Below are positions 33,466 through 42,643 of a DNA stretch of 64,000 nt, one piece after another. Position 1 is the first letter of the stretch. Each line of letters opens with the position of its first letter. Made by a program: the position numbers and the translations under genes. The stretch lies in the NCBI RefSeq assembly GCF_001746415.1, contig NZ_MEHJ01000001.1:7198501-7262500 (forward strand), in the 5' to 3' direction. Source of the stretch: Streptomyces agglomeratus. Its GTDB lineage: Bacteria; Actinomycetota; Actinomycetes; Streptomycetales; Streptomycetaceae. A model generated the notes under the pieces. It was not told the DNA's origin. It saw only the letters and a program-made list of their open reading frames with translations, and did not search any database.

Positions 33466-35868
33466 TCAGCGCTCGCGCACCCGCTCCACCCGCAGTCCGG
33501 GCGCCCGGAGGATGTCCTTCTCACAGAACCGCCAGGTCACCCAGCGCTCACCCGAGTACAGCTCGGTCTGGTCGCTGTAGTGGGGCGACGACGGGTTCGA
33601 CGACTGCGCGTACGTCAGCAGCGTGCGCGCCACCGGGCAGCGGCCGCCGTCCCAGCCCACCGCCTGGATGTGGCTGGAGCCGGTGGTCACCTCCGTGTAG
33701 CCGCCGCCCGCCGGGTTCCACACCGGCTCGATCTTGTTCCAGATGCCGAGGGACTCCGTACCGCCGTGGAGCGCGATGCGCTTGCCGTCGCGTACGACGA
33801 ACTGGTGCTTGCCCAGCGGCGCGTCGAGCGCGATGCCCGCCGCCCTCAGCTCCGACACCGCGCCGGTGAGCGCGGTCGCGAAACCCGGTGCGGCCGTGTT
33901 GAGGGTGTTCGGCGTACGCACCGGATCAGCCGCGGAGAACGGCACCTTCCACAGCTCCGCCTGCGGCACGGACGCCACCAGCTTCCGCCAGAACCGGTCG
34001 AAGAGCAGCGCGCCCGCGCTGTCCGTGTTCACCGTCCTGTCCCAGCGCCCCAGTACGCCGCACGCCTCCTTGAGGTCCGGCCGGTCCGCCGCGAGAGCCG
34101 TGCAGCCCTCGACCGTGCCGGCGGCTGCCAGGTCGCCCGCCGGGGCACGGTTCGCGAACTGCTGCCGCTGGAGATCGCCGACCGTCAGCCCGCCCTTCTC
34201 CGCCATGGCCGACACATCCTCGACCGCGCCCCGCGTACGCAGGGAACGGCGCGTGGCGACCGTGCCGAAGACCCGCTCGTACCCGGTGATCGGGCGGTCC
34301 GCGTTGGTCAGCCAGGCACTGTCGTTGGAGTTCTCGGCGTACGGCGCGTCCTCGAGCACCGGCATCCTCGACGGGCCGAAGATCCCCGGCTGCACGGCGT
34401 CCTTGTCCGAGCCGAGCGCGCAGTCGGTGCGCGAACCGTCCAGCACGGCGACCCCGGAGGCCGGGTACGTCACCTTCCCGAGCGGCGTCGAGCAGCGCTG
34501 CGCGAGGTCGTCGGTGATCCTCGGCAGGACCTGCGACTGGCTGAAGAACGTGTGCCCGGCCGAGTCCGCCGCGACGGTGTTCACCCACGGCAGTCCCTGG
34601 ACGCGGCGCAGCGTCTTCGCGATGCCCTGGGTGGAGCGGGCCTTGGCGAAGCCGAGCGCGGTGTCGGAGCCCCGCAGGTTCGCGGCGTTCGGATCATTGA
34701 GGGCGTACGCCGTCGTCGCCGACCAGGGCAGTGGCAGCGAGGCGCCGAGGCCGGTGACGACCGGCCCGTAGCGGGTCCACCACTGGGTGCGGGTGACCGG
34801 CGCCGCGCCCTTCACCGGCACGGACACCGTCCGCCTCGTCATGCGCTCCGGCCTGCCGTCGACGAGGTACGCCGTCGGGTCGGCCGGGTCCAGTGTCAGC
34901 TGGTGCAGGTTGAGCGTCACGCCCGTCGCGACCGTGTGGCTCCAGGCCACCTTGTCGTTGAACCCGATGTTGACGACGGTCGTGCCGAGCAAGGAGCCGC
35001 CGGAAACGTTCAGCTCCCCCGGAATGGTCTGCTGCGACTGCCAGAAGCGCCGCCCGCCCTGCCACGGGTAGTGCGGATTGCCCAGCAGCAGCCCGCGCCC
35101 GTTCGCCGTGGTCCTCCCGCTGAACGCCACGGCGTTGGAGCCCATGTCCGCGTTGTCCGACGCGAACATCTCGCGTGCCGCGGCGGCCGCCCGCTCCCGG
35201 TCGACCACGCTGGTGCGCGCCGCGCCGGTCTCCGGCGGCGCGGCGGCGGTGATGCCGTCGACACCACGGCCCTGGCCACCGAGGACGGACACCGCGAAGC
35301 CGCGCCTGGCCACGTCCAGCGCGCTCACCGGGCGCACCCAGCCGGCGCCCTTGCACGCCGGGTCGGTGACGCGGTTCTGCGCGAGCCACGCGTTGTACCC
35401 GGCGGCCCAGCCGCGCATCGTCTCCTTGACCTGCCGGCTGGGGCCGGCGGGGGCGGGCGTGGCGAGGAGCTTCTCGACCGTGCCCGCCTGTCGTACGCCG
35501 GCGAAGTACAGGTCGCTGGACAGGTTCTTCGTGGCGGAGGACAGCGAGCCGTCCGGTGCCGCGTCCGCGCCGAAGTGGCGCGAACGCTCGCCGCGCACGG
35601 TCACGAAGCCGTCGGCGAGCGTACAGACCTGGTCGGCGGCCTGCGCCCAGCCGGTGCCGAAGCCGAGGTTCGCGTAGTCCTTGGCCAGGATGTGCGGAAC
35701 GCCGTGCTCCGTGTAGCGGATGAGGGCGGACAGCCCGCCGGAAGAGAGATGCCGGTTACGGGAACCGGCGTCGGCCGCCCCGGCGGACGCCGGCGGCAGC
35801 GCGGCCGCCGCCGTGACCAGGGCTGTCGCCGTCAGGACGAGGTGTCTCAGGCGAGTGCGGAGGTCCAA
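33466..35868 (-). CDS. Penicillin acylase family protein (secreted Ntn hydrolase)
   Basis: This is an 800-residue secreted N-terminal-nucleophile hydrolase precursor. A signal peptide (LRTRLRHLVLTATALVTAAA, cut near ASAGA) is followed by the alpha subunit region beginning IRYTEHGVPHILAKDY. The autocleavage site is in NADMGSNAVAFSG, where Ser of GSN becomes the nucleophile of the beta subunit. FNDKVAWSHTVATG is also typical. It belongs to the aculeacin or acyl-homoserine-lactone acylase-like group. I chose TTG 35868 because GGGAG is well placed ahead of it and gives a normal signal peptide. An ATG at 35922 would add 18 residues. It stands alone, divergent from the acyl-CoA synthetase at 36049. 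Confidence 0.85.
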   Translation of the reverse strand: MDLRTRLRHLVLTATALVTAAAALPPASAGAADAGSRNRHLSSGGLSALIRYTEHGVPHILAKDYANLGFGTGWAQAADQVCTLADGFVTVRGERSRHFGADAAPDGSLSSATKNLSSDLYFAGVRQAGTVEKLLATPAPAGPSRQVKETMRGWAAGYNAWLAQNRVTDPACKGAGWVRPVSALDVARRGFAVSVLGGQGRGVDGITAAAPPETGAARTSVVDRERAAAAAREMFASDNADMGSNAVAFSGRTTANGRGLLLGNPHYPWQGGRRFWQSQQTIPGELNVSGGSLLGTTVVNIGFNDKVAWSHTVATGVTLNLHQLTLDPADPTAYLVDGRPERMTRRTVSVPVKGAAPVTRTQWWTRYGPVVTGLGASLPLPWSATTAYALNDPNAANLRGSDTALGFAKARSTQGIAKTLRRVQGLPWVNTVAADSAGHTFFSQSQVLPRITDDLAQRCSTPLGKVTYPASGVAVLDGSRTDCALGSDKDAVQPGIFGPSRMPVLEDAPYAENSNDSAWLTNADRPITGYERVFGTVATRRSLRTRGAVEDVSAMAEKGGLTVGDLQRQQFANRAPAGDLAAAGTVEGCTALAADRPDLKEACGVLGRWDRTVNTDSAGALLFDRFWRKLVASVPQAELWKVPFSAADPVRTPNTLNTAAPGFATALTGAVSELRAAGIALDAPLGKHQFVVRDGKRIALHGGTESLGIWNKIEPVWNPAGGGYTEVTTGSSHIQAVGWDGGRCPVARTLLTYAQSSNPSSPHYSDQTELYSGERWVTWRFCEKDILRAPGLRVERVRER

Positions 35869-36048
35869 CGTGACTCCCAAAGGGGCTGTGGCGCACGGGT
35901 GTTGGCGCAGTGATTGGTCCATGCACCCAGCCGAGCGCGTTCATGTCAACATTCCGTTCGGTATCCGTCACGGCCGCTGACGCCGGGACCGTGTCCCGGC
36001 CCCGTTCGGCCCCTTGACCCCCGGTCGCCCCCGACCCAGGATCACGCC

Positions 36049-37575
36049 ATGACGAGAGACGTACGCAGCAGTACAGTCGACGGGGTCCTGCGCCGCAGCG
36101 CCCGCCGGACCCCGGACCGCACCGCCCTGCGGTACGCGGAACGGTCCTGGACCTACGCCGCACTGGACGCCGCCGTCTCCACCGCTGCCGCCGAACTCGT
36201 CGGAAGCGGCCTGGAGAGCGGCGACCGGGTGGCCGCCTACGGCCACAACTCGGACGCGTACCTGATCGCCTTCCTCGCCTGCGCGCGGGCGGGACTCGTC
36301 CATGTGCCGGTCAATCAGCACCTGACCGGTGACGACCTGGCGTACATCCTCGAAGACTCGGGCAGCGTCCTGGTCCTCACCGACCCCGCGCTGGCGGACC
36401 GGCTGCCTCAGGGTGTCGCCGTACGACCGCTGCGCGACGCCGAGGGCTCGCTGCTCGACGCGCTGAGCACGCCCCGGCCGTACGACCCCGACCGTGACGC
36501 CCGGGACGTCGTGCAGCTGCTCTACACCTCCGGCACGACCGCGCTCCCCAAGGGCGCGATGATGACGCACCGGGCGCTCGTCCACGAGTACGTCAGCGCC
36601 ATCACCGCACTGGATCTCAACGAACGCGACCGGCCGGTCCACTCCCTGCCGCTGTACCACTCCGCGCAGATGCACGTGTTCCTGCTGCCGTACCTCGCGG
36701 TCGGCGCGGAGAACACCGTCATCGACGGGCCCGACGCCGAGGAGATCTTCGACCTGGTGGAAGCGGGACGGGCGGACAGCCTCTTCGCCCCGCCCACGGT
36801 CTGGATCGCCCTCTCCCGGCACCCCGGTTTCACCACCCGCGACCTGAGCCGACTGCGCAAGGCGTACTACGGGGCGTCGGTCATGCCCGTACCGGTACTG
36901 GAGCGGCTGCGCGAGCGGCTGCCCGCTCTCGCCTTCTACAACTGCTTCGGGCAGAGCGAGATCGGCCCGCTGGCGACGGTCCTCGGGCCGGACGAGCACG
37001 CGGGGAGGATGGAGTCGTGCGGCAGGCCCGTCCTCTTCGTCGAGGCGAAGGTCGTCGACGAAGACGGATCGGAGGTCCCGGACGGGACGGCCGGCGAGAT
37101 CGTCTACCGGTCACCGCAGCTGTGCGAGGGGTACTGGCACAAGGCGGCCGAGACCAAGGAGGCGTTCCGCGACGGATGGTTCCGCTCCGGGGACCTCGCG
37201 ACGCGGGACGGCGAGGGGTACTTCACGATCGTCGACCGGGTGAAGGACGTCATCAACTCCGGCGGTGTGCTGGTCGCCTCGCGTCAGGTCGAGGACGCGC
37301 TCTACACCCACCCCGGCGTGGCGGAGGCCGCGGTCGTCGGGCTCCCCGACGCGCGCTGGATCGAGGCCGTCACCGCCGTCGTCGTACCGCGCGGCGAGGT
37401 GACCGAGGCCGAACTCCTCGCCCACGCCCGGGACAGGCTCGCCCACTTCAAGGCCCCGAAACGGGTGCTGTTCGTGGACGAGCTGCCGCGCAACGCCAGC
37501 GGGAAGATCCTCAAGCGCGAGCTGCGGGACCGTCTCGGCGCGCTCACCCCTTCCGCAGATCCTCGGTCCTCCTGA
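36049..37575 (+). CDS. Acyl-CoA synthetase (AMP-dependent)
   Basis: This is a 508-residue adenylate-forming ligase with the P-loop LLYTSGTTALPKGAMM near residues 158-173, FYNCFGQSEIGPL as the adenine motif, the hinge SGDLATRDGEGYFTIVDRVKD, and the C-terminal NASGKILKREL containing the catalytic Lys. It activates a fatty or aromatic acid; the substrate is not decidable from sequence. ATG 36049 gives the family's usual length. Its 3' end overlaps the 3' end of the convergent phenylacetate-CoA ligase gene by 32 bp, so the two transcripts overlap antisense. Confidence 0.9.
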   Translation: MTRDVRSSTVDGVLRRSARRTPDRTALRYAERSWTYAALDAAVSTAAAELVGSGLESGDRVAAYGHNSDAYLIAFLACARAGLVHVPVNQHLTGDDLAYILEDSGSVLVLTDPALADRLPQGVAVRPLRDAEGSLLDALSTPRPYDPDRDARDVVQLLYTSGTTALPKGAMMTHRALVHEYVSAITALDLNERDRPVHSLPLYHSAQMHVFLLPYLAVGAENTVIDGPDAEEIFDLVEAGRADSLFAPPTVWIALSRHPGFTTRDLSRLRKAYYGASVMPVPVLERLRERLPALAFYNCFGQSEIGPLATVLGPDEHAGRMESCGRPVLFVEAKVVDEDGSEVPDGTAGEIVYRSPQLCEGYWHKAAETKEAFRDGWFRSGDLATRDGEGYFTIVDRVKDVINSGGVLVASRQVEDALYTHPGVAEAAVVGLPDARWIEAVTAVVVPRGEVTEAELLAHARDRLAHFKAPKRVLFVDELPRNASGKILKRELRDRLGALTPSADPRSS

Positions 37576-38833
37576 GCTTGCCCACCGAACGTTCCAGCGT
37601 CCCGGGGTCGACGATCTCGACCCCGGCCGAGAGCCCCGCACCGTCCTTCACGGCGGCCGCGATCGACGCCGCCGCGGCCGTAATCTGCTCCCCGGTGGCT
37701 TCCGGCCGCGCCTCCGCCCGTACGGTCAGCCGGTCCATCCGCCCCTCGCGCGTCAGCCGCAGCTGGAAGTGCGGGGCGACCCCGGGGGTCCGCAGCACGA
37801 TCTCCTCGATCTGGGTGGGGAAGAGGTTCACGCCGCGCACGACGACCATGTCGTCACTGCGGCCGGTGACCTTCTCCATCCGCCGGAAGCCGGGGCGCGC
37901 CGTTCCCGGGAGCAGCCGGGTGAGGTCGCGGGTGCGGTAGCGGACGACCGGCATGGCCTCCTTGGTGAGCGAGGTGAAGACCAGCTCGCCGTGTTCCCCG
38001 TCCGGCAGCACCTCGCCGGTGACCGGGTCGACCACCTCCGGGAAGAAGTGGTCCTCCCAGATGTGCGGACCGTCCTTCGTCTCCACGCATTCCTGGGCCA
38101 CACCGGGGCCGATGACCTCCGACAGCCCGTATATGTCGACGGCGTCGATCGCGAACCGCTCCTCGATCTCGCGCCGCATCTCCTCGGTCCACGGCTCGGC
38201 GCCGAAGATGCCCACCCGGAGGGAGGTGGTACGCGGATCGACGCCCTGCCGCTCGAACTCGTCGAGCAGCGTCAGCATGTAGGAGGGCGTGACCATGATG
38301 ACCTCGGGGCGGAAGTCCTGGATCAGCCGCACCTGACGCGCGGTCATGCCGCCCGACGCCGGAATGACGGTGCAGCCCAGGCGCTCGGCTCCGTAGTGCG
38401 CGCCGAGCCCGCCGGTGAACAGTCCGTACCCGTACGCCACATGCACCTTGTGGCCGGGGCGCCCGCCGGCCGCGCGGATCGAGCGGGCGACCATGTCGGC
38501 CCACATGCCGAGGTCGCGTTCGGTGTAGCCGACGACCGTCGGGCGGCCGGTCGTGCCGCTGGACGCGTGGATGCGGCGGATGTCGGCCTGGGGGACGGCG
38601 AACATGCCGAAGGGGTAGTTGTCGCGCAGATCGGCCTTGACGGTGAAGGGGAAGCGGGCGAGGTCGGCGAGCGAACGGCAGTCGTCCGGGTGCAGTCCGG
38701 CCCTGTCGAACGACTGCCGGTAGAATGGGACGTTCTCGTACGCGTGGCGCAGAGTCGCCCGCAGCCGCTCCAGTTGCAGCGCGCGGAGCTCTTCGGGTCC
38801 GAGCTCCTCCGCCGCGTCCAGCAGAACCGTCAT
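37544..38833 (-). CDS. paaK: Phenylacetate-CoA ligase
   Basis: This is a 429-residue ANL-superfamily enzyme, the normal PaaK length. Key segments are the N-terminal LRHAYENVPFYRQSFD, the P-loop-like HASSGTTGRPTVVGYT near residues 88-103, and YGLSEVIGPGVAQEC. The C-terminal domain carries RSDDMVVVRGVNLFPTQIE. It converts phenylacetate (or a related aryl acid) to the CoA thioester. ATG 38833 has GGGAG upstream. No paaABCDE oxygenase genes are present in this window. A TetR-type regulator lies immediately upstream on the same strand, and a perfect palindrome at 38860-38875 lies between them. Confidence 0.9.
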   Translation of the reverse strand: MTVLLDAAEELGPEELRALQLERLRATLRHAYENVPFYRQSFDRAGLHPDDCRSLADLARFPFTVKADLRDNYPFGMFAVPQADIRRIHASSGTTGRPTVVGYTERDLGMWADMVARSIRAAGGRPGHKVHVAYGYGLFTGGLGAHYGAERLGCTVIPASGGMTARQVRLIQDFRPEVIMVTPSYMLTLLDEFERQGVDPRTTSLRVGIFGAEPWTEEMRREIEERFAIDAVDIYGLSEVIGPGVAQECVETKDGPHIWEDHFFPEVVDPVTGEVLPDGEHGELVFTSLTKEAMPVVRYRTRDLTRLLPGTARPGFRRMEKVTGRSDDMVVVRGVNLFPTQIEEIVLRTPGVAPHFQLRLTREGRMDRLTVRAEARPEATGEQITAAAASIAAAVKDGAGLSAGVEIVDPGTLERSVGKLRRTEDLRKG

Positions 38834-38859
38834 AAGTGACACTCCCGTACCGACCGGAC

Positions 38860-38875
38860 AACCGATCATTCGGTT
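38860..38875. promoter_or_regulatory. TetR-type palindrome upstream of paaK
   Basis: AACCGA-TCAT-TCGGTT is a perfect 6-bp inverted repeat, 27 bp before the paaK start. ACCGACCGG nearby looks like a further half-site. It is the likely operator for the TetR protein encoded at 38959-39669. Confidence 0.6.
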
Positions 38876-38958
38876 GATCTTCCGGGGGTCAGTAATCCAG
38901 GTGCGCCGCCCCACCGCAAGGGGCCGGGCATGCTTCCGTGCACCGCGCCGGAGCGTGC

Positions 38959-39669
38959 TCAGGGTGGCGGCGTGCAGCCGGCCGCTCCGCCGAGCCGGAC
39001 CATCGCCTCGTACACCTGCTGCGGCGACATGGGCGGCTCCGGGAGGGGATGCGCCCGCTCGGCGCGGAACGCGTCCAGCATCAGGTGGAGATAGCGACGC
39101 CAGGCGTTGGGCGCGATGCCGCTGGTGGCGTGGGTGATCCGGTTGTGGGACCAGACGAGGAGCGCGAGGTCCTCCGGGGTGACGTCGGGGCGCAGGCTGC
39201 CCTGCTCGTGCGCCCTTCGGATGATGACGATGCCCAGGTCGTGGATGCGGGCGTTGGCCTCGTCGAACTCGGGTGAGGCGGGGATCAGGCGTACGGAGGC
39301 CAGGTCGTTGAGTCCGCGGTCCTCCGCCTGGAGAGCGCACATCATCTCCATGAAGTGGGCGAAGCCCTCCCAGGCGTCGTCCATGGCCGCGGCTTGCTCG
39401 GCGGCCTCCGCCACGGCCTGGAGCTTGCCGGTGAACAGCGCCTGGATCAGGTCGAGCCGGGTGGGGAAGTGCCGGTAGAGGGTTCCGATCGCGACGCCGG
39501 CGCGCTTGGCGATCTGTTCCAGGGAGGCGTCGAGGCCGTGTTCGGCGAAGTGGGCCCGGGCGGCTTCCAGGAGTGCCTCGCGGTTGCGCCGCGCGTCACG
39601 CCGCAAGGGCCGAGGGGGAGTTGGGGGGAGGGGCTGGTGGGAAGCCTGTGATTCCGGCATGCTTCTCAT
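38959..39669 (-). CDS. TetR/AcrR family transcriptional regulator
   Basis: This is a 236-residue repressor. The N-terminal helix-turn-helix is typical: RRNREALLEAARAHFAEHGL, then SLEQIAKRAGVAIGTLYRHFPTR, at residues about 25-70. The C-terminal ligand domain has no recognisable specificity. ATG 39669 and ATG 39660 are both possible; neither has a clear ribosome binding site. It lies upstream of paaK on the same strand, with the palindrome at 38860 between, and is divergent from the small membrane protein at 39752. Control of paaK and perhaps of that gene is inferred. Confidence 0.87.
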   Translation of the reverse strand: MRSMPESQASHQPLPPTPPRPLRRDARRNREALLEAARAHFAEHGLDASLEQIAKRAGVAIGTLYRHFPTRLDLIQALFTGKLQAVAEAAEQAAAMDDAWEGFAHFMEMMCALQAEDRGLNDLASVRLIPASPEFDEANARIHDLGIVIIRRAHEQGSLRPDVTPEDLALLVWSHNRITHATSGIAPNAWRRYLHLMLDAFRAERAHPLPEPPMSPQQVYEAMVRLGGAAGCTPPP

Positions 39670-39751
39670 CGTATCAACCGGAGGCCATCCTCATCTTTCT
39701 CTCGAGGCCCGACTACGAGGGCGTCGAGTCGACTTGGAGCGTGAGAAACAA

Positions 39752-40123
39752 GTGAACGTCGCCCTGTGGATCGTGCAGGCACTGCTGGCCCTGGCCTTCG
39801 GCCTGGCGGGCTTAATGAAGAGCACTCAGCCCAGAGAGAAGCTCATCGGGATGATGCCGTGGGCGCAGGACGTGTCCACCGGCACGCTGCGGCTCATCGG
39901 AGTGACCGAGTTCCTCGCCGCCCTCGGCCTGATCCTTCCGGCGGTGACCGGCGTCGCTGTCTGGCTCACACCGCTCGCCGCCTGCGGTCTGGCTCTGATC
40001 ATGGTCCTGGCCGCGGTCCTCCACCTGCGGCGCAAAGAGAACAGCGCGATCGTCGTCAACGTCTTCCTGCTGGCCCTCGCCGTACTGGTCGCCTGGGGCC
40101 GCTTCGGCCCGTACTCCTTGTGA
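39752..40123 (+). CDS. DoxX family membrane protein
   Basis: This is a 123-residue protein with four hydrophobic segments: VALWIVQALLALAFGLAG, LIGVTEFLAALGLILP, VWLTPLAACGLALIMVLAAV and IVVNVFLLALAVLVAWGRF. The arrangement and the MKSTQPREKL loop after TM1 fit DoxX/DoxX-like proteins, membrane components of small redox complexes. GTG 39752 gives the family's normal beginning; GGAG is 13 bases upstream, rather far. It is divergent from the TetR regulator, 82 bp away, and is a plausible regulatory target. Confidence 0.8.
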   Translation: MNVALWIVQALLALAFGLAGLMKSTQPREKLIGMMPWAQDVSTGTLRLIGVTEFLAALGLILPAVTGVAVWLTPLAACGLALIMVLAAVLHLRRKENSAIVVNVFLLALAVLVAWGRFGPYSL

Positions 40124-40248
40124 CCGTCCCGGGCACGACCGCCTCGGGCACGAACACCCCGCGCGCAGTGGCGGATTGAGACGGCCGGGCGCCGGGCCGA
40201 GGTGAATCGCATTGCTTCGCACGGCCGGCCATTGCGATGATCTCGCGC

Positions 40249-41766
40249 ATGGGGACATTCGAGTCGTACGACGGGACAACCCTCGCCTACCGTGCGGTGG
40301 GTGAGGGGGAGCCGCTGATCTGTCTGCCCGGCGGCGCCATGCGCGCCTCCGCCTACCTGGGCGACCTGGGGGGCCTCTCCGCACACCGGCGGCTCGTCCT
40401 CCTCGACCTGCGCGGCACCGGCGGTTCCGCGGTCCCGGCCGACCCGGCGACGTACCGCTGCGAGCGGCTCGTCGCCGATGTCGAGGCGCTGCGCGTGCAT
40501 TTGGGCCTGGAGCGCGTGGACCTGCTGGCGCACTCGGCGGCGGGCAACCTCGGCATGCTGTACGCCGCCGCCCACCCGCACCGGGTCCGCCGCCTGGCGC
40601 TCGTCACGCCGACCGCGTGGGCGGCGGGGGTTCCGGTGACGCCCGAGGACCGGCTGAAGGCGGCGCGACTGCGCGAGGACGAGCCCTGGTTCGACGAGGC
40701 GTACGCCGCCCTGGACGCGCAGCTGCGCGGCGTCACCGGCGGCCCCGGTTCCGCCTACCCGTTCCTTTACGGCCGCTGGGACGCGGCCGCCCGCGCGCAC
40801 GCCGCGCAGAGCCCGCGGCAGGTGAACGCGGCGGCGGCACAGGTGTTCGTCGCCGAGAGCACCTTCGACCCGCCGGCGACCCGCGCGGCGCTGGCGGCCT
40901 TCGCGGCGCCCGTTCTCGTGCTCGCCGGGGAACGCGACGGCGTACCCACCTCGGAACGCGCGGCCGAGATCGCGGCGCTCTTCCCCGACGCGGAACTGGC
41001 CGTACAGCCGGGGGGCGGGCACTTCCCGTGGCTCGACGACCCGGGCGGGTTCTCCCGTACGGTCGGCGCCTTCTTCGACGACGGGCTGCGGAGCGTACGC
41101 GCGAACGGCGTCCGGATCGCGTACCGGACCTGGGGAGACCCCGCCGCGCCTCCTGTCGTACTGCTGCACGGAAGGTCCGGGAACAGTGCCCACTGGACCC
41201 ACGTCGCCCGGCGGCTCGCGCGGACCCGGCGGGTGTACGCCCCGGACCTGCGCGGCCACGGGATGAGCGACTGGCCGGGCAGCTACACGTACCTGCGGAT
41301 GCGTGACGACGTGCGGGGCTTCCTCGACGCGCTCGGCCTCGGCCGTGCCGACCTCGTGGGCCACTCCATGGGCGGCGTGGTCGCGCTGTTGGTGGCCCAG
41401 GCGTACCCGGAGCGGGTCGGGCGGCTCGTCCTGGAGGACCCGCCCGCGCCGTTTCCGGCCGAGCCTCGGCGCCCCGCCCCTGTCCGTACGGACGAGCGAC
41501 TCGACTTCGACCGGGAGGTCGTGGCGGCGACGGACGCGCAGTACAACGACCCGGACCCGGGCTGGGCGGAGGGCCTGTCCCACATCTCCTCGCCCACGCT
41601 CCTGCTGGCCGGCGGCCCGTCCAGTCATCTGCCGCAGGGCCCGCTGGCGCGGATGGCCGAGCTGATCCCCGGCTGCCGCCTGGTGACCATTGACGCGGGC
41701 CATCTGATCCACGAGAACGCGCCGGAGGCGTTCCTCGCGGAGCTCAAGGCCGCGGGCTGTTGTTGA
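40249..41766 (+). CDS. Tandem double alpha/beta-hydrolase protein
   Basis: This 505-residue protein consists of two alpha/beta-hydrolase domains in one frame. Domain 1 (about 1-275) begins GTFESYDGTTLAYRAVGEGE, has nucleophile S96 in AHSAAGN, an acid in GERDGVP and a His in GGGHFPW. Domain 2 (about 280-505) begins ANGVRIAYRTWGDP, has nucleophile S373 in GHSMGGV and a His in DAGHLIHENAP. Both triads look complete. The join at about 275 (FFDDGLRSVRANGVR) has no linker. Such fusions are unusual; a lost stop between adjacent hydrolase genes is possible. The ATG at 40249 matches the family start; 40237 is an alternative. Confidence 0.85.
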   Translation: MGTFESYDGTTLAYRAVGEGEPLICLPGGAMRASAYLGDLGGLSAHRRLVLLDLRGTGGSAVPADPATYRCERLVADVEALRVHLGLERVDLLAHSAAGNLGMLYAAAHPHRVRRLALVTPTAWAAGVPVTPEDRLKAARLREDEPWFDEAYAALDAQLRGVTGGPGSAYPFLYGRWDAAARAHAAQSPRQVNAAAAQVFVAESTFDPPATRAALAAFAAPVLVLAGERDGVPTSERAAEIAALFPDAELAVQPGGGHFPWLDDPGGFSRTVGAFFDDGLRSVRANGVRIAYRTWGDPAAPPVVLLHGRSGNSAHWTHVARRLARTRRVYAPDLRGHGMSDWPGSYTYLRMRDDVRGFLDALGLGRADLVGHSMGGVVALLVAQAYPERVGRLVLEDPPAPFPAEPRRPAPVRTDERLDFDREVVAATDAQYNDPDPGWAEGLSHISSPTLLLAGGPSSHLPQGPLARMAELIPGCRLVTIDAGHLIHENAPEAFLAELKAAGCC

Positions 41767-41844
41767 CGCGGTGTCTAGCAATACGGCGTACCGGTTGGTA
41801 ATAATCAGGCGGCCGGACATCCGTCACCACCCGGGAGGCCCCCA

Positions 41845-42237
41845 TTGACCGCCATCGACACCAGCGACGCCACCGACCGTGCCGCGCGTCTGCTCGTCGG
41901 TCTCCTCGCCGCCGCCGGCACCGCCCACATGGTGGCGCCCAAGCCCTTCGACGCCATCGTGCCCGCCGCGCTTCCCGGAAGCCCCCGCGCGTGGACGCAC
42001 GCGAGCGGTGTCGCCGAACTGCTCCTGGCGGCGGGCCTGGCGGTGCCCCGCACGCGGCGGGTGAGCGCGATCGCCGCCGCGTGCTTCTTCGCGGGCGTCT
42101 TCCCGGCCAACGTGAAGATGGCGTACGACTGGCGCCACAAGCCCGCCCCGCTCAGGTCCCTCGCCTACGCGCGGCTTCCGCTCCAGGTCCCGCTCGTCCT
42201 GTGGGCCGCCAAGGTGGGGCGGAACGCCGCGCGCTGA
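41845..42237 (+). CDS. DoxX-like small membrane protein
   Basis: This is a 130-residue membrane protein with four hydrophobic stretches: ARLLVGLLAAAGTAHMVAP, HASGVAELLLAAGLAVP, VSAIAAACFFAGVFPANV and LPLQVPLVLWAAKVG. The GTAHMVAPKPFDAIVPAALPG motif and the FPANVKMA loop are typical of the DoxX-like (DUF4267/MauE-like) group. It begins with TTG at 41845 behind GGGAGG. The gap to the convergent DUF4236 gene is only 22 bp. TACCGGTTGGTA at about 41790 is an imperfect palindrome near its promoter. The function is unknown. Confidence 0.8.
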   Translation: MTAIDTSDATDRAARLLVGLLAAAGTAHMVAPKPFDAIVPAALPGSPRAWTHASGVAELLLAAGLAVPRTRRVSAIAAACFFAGVFPANVKMAYDWRHKPAPLRSLAYARLPLQVPLVLWAAKVGRNAAR

Positions 42238-42259
42238 CGCCCGCGACGCCCGTGCCCGC

Positions 42260-42457
42260 TCACCGGCGGCGCGTGCGCGTGGTCTTGCGCCAGCCGAAGG
42301 GGCCCGGCAGGTCCACCGAGGTGGTACGGCGGCCCGTGCTGCTGGTCGTGCGGCGGGGGCCGTTCCTGCCGCCGGTCGTGATGGACCAGGAGCGGCGGTT
42401 GATGTTCAGCCGCACTCCCGGCAGGATCCGGAAGCTCTTGCGGAATGTGATCGGCAT
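42260..42457 (-). CDS. DUF4236 domain-containing protein
   Basis: This is a 65-residue basic protein. The N-terminus MPITFRKSFRILPGVRLNIN matches DUF4236 (typically FRKSFKILPGVRLNLSKSG). After about residue 30 it departs from the usual glycine-rich pattern but keeps a VDLPGPFGW segment. ATG 42457 has GAAGGA upstream. The function is unknown; the family often neighbours phage or membrane proteins. It is convergent with the DoxX-like gene. An 8-bp inverted repeat, GGACGGGA/TCCCGTCC, lies upstream at about 42473-42505. Confidence 0.75.
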   Translation of the reverse strand: MPITFRKSFRILPGVRLNINRRSWSITTGGRNGPRRTTSSTGRRTTSVDLPGPFGWRKTTRTRRR

Positions 42458-42630
42458 GTCGACGTCCTTCCGGGACGGGATCGGATGCTGTACAGGTGTC
42501 CCGTCCTGGCCGCACCATGCCCCCCGCCCGCACCGTGCCCGCGCCGCCGGACGGGCACAGGGTGCCCGCTGTGCCGCTCCGGCGCCCTCGGGCCGCCAAA
42601 TCCCGCTGGTGGGGCCGCGATCGGCCTGCC

Positions 42631-42643
42631 TAGTATCCGACGG
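42631..42643 (+). promoter_or_regulatory. -10 element giving a leaderless HEAT-repeat mRNA
   Basis: TAGTAT at 42631-42636 ends six bases before the GTG start at 42643, so transcription would begin at or next to the start codon. There is no Shine-Dalgarno sequence, consistent with leaderless translation. Confidence 0.55.

Noticed and set aside
37544..39340. paaK frame extended to 598 codons
   Set aside because: The added 169 residues overlap the TetR gene out of frame and contain no family sequence. ATG 38833 has a good ribosome binding site and gives the normal PaaK length.
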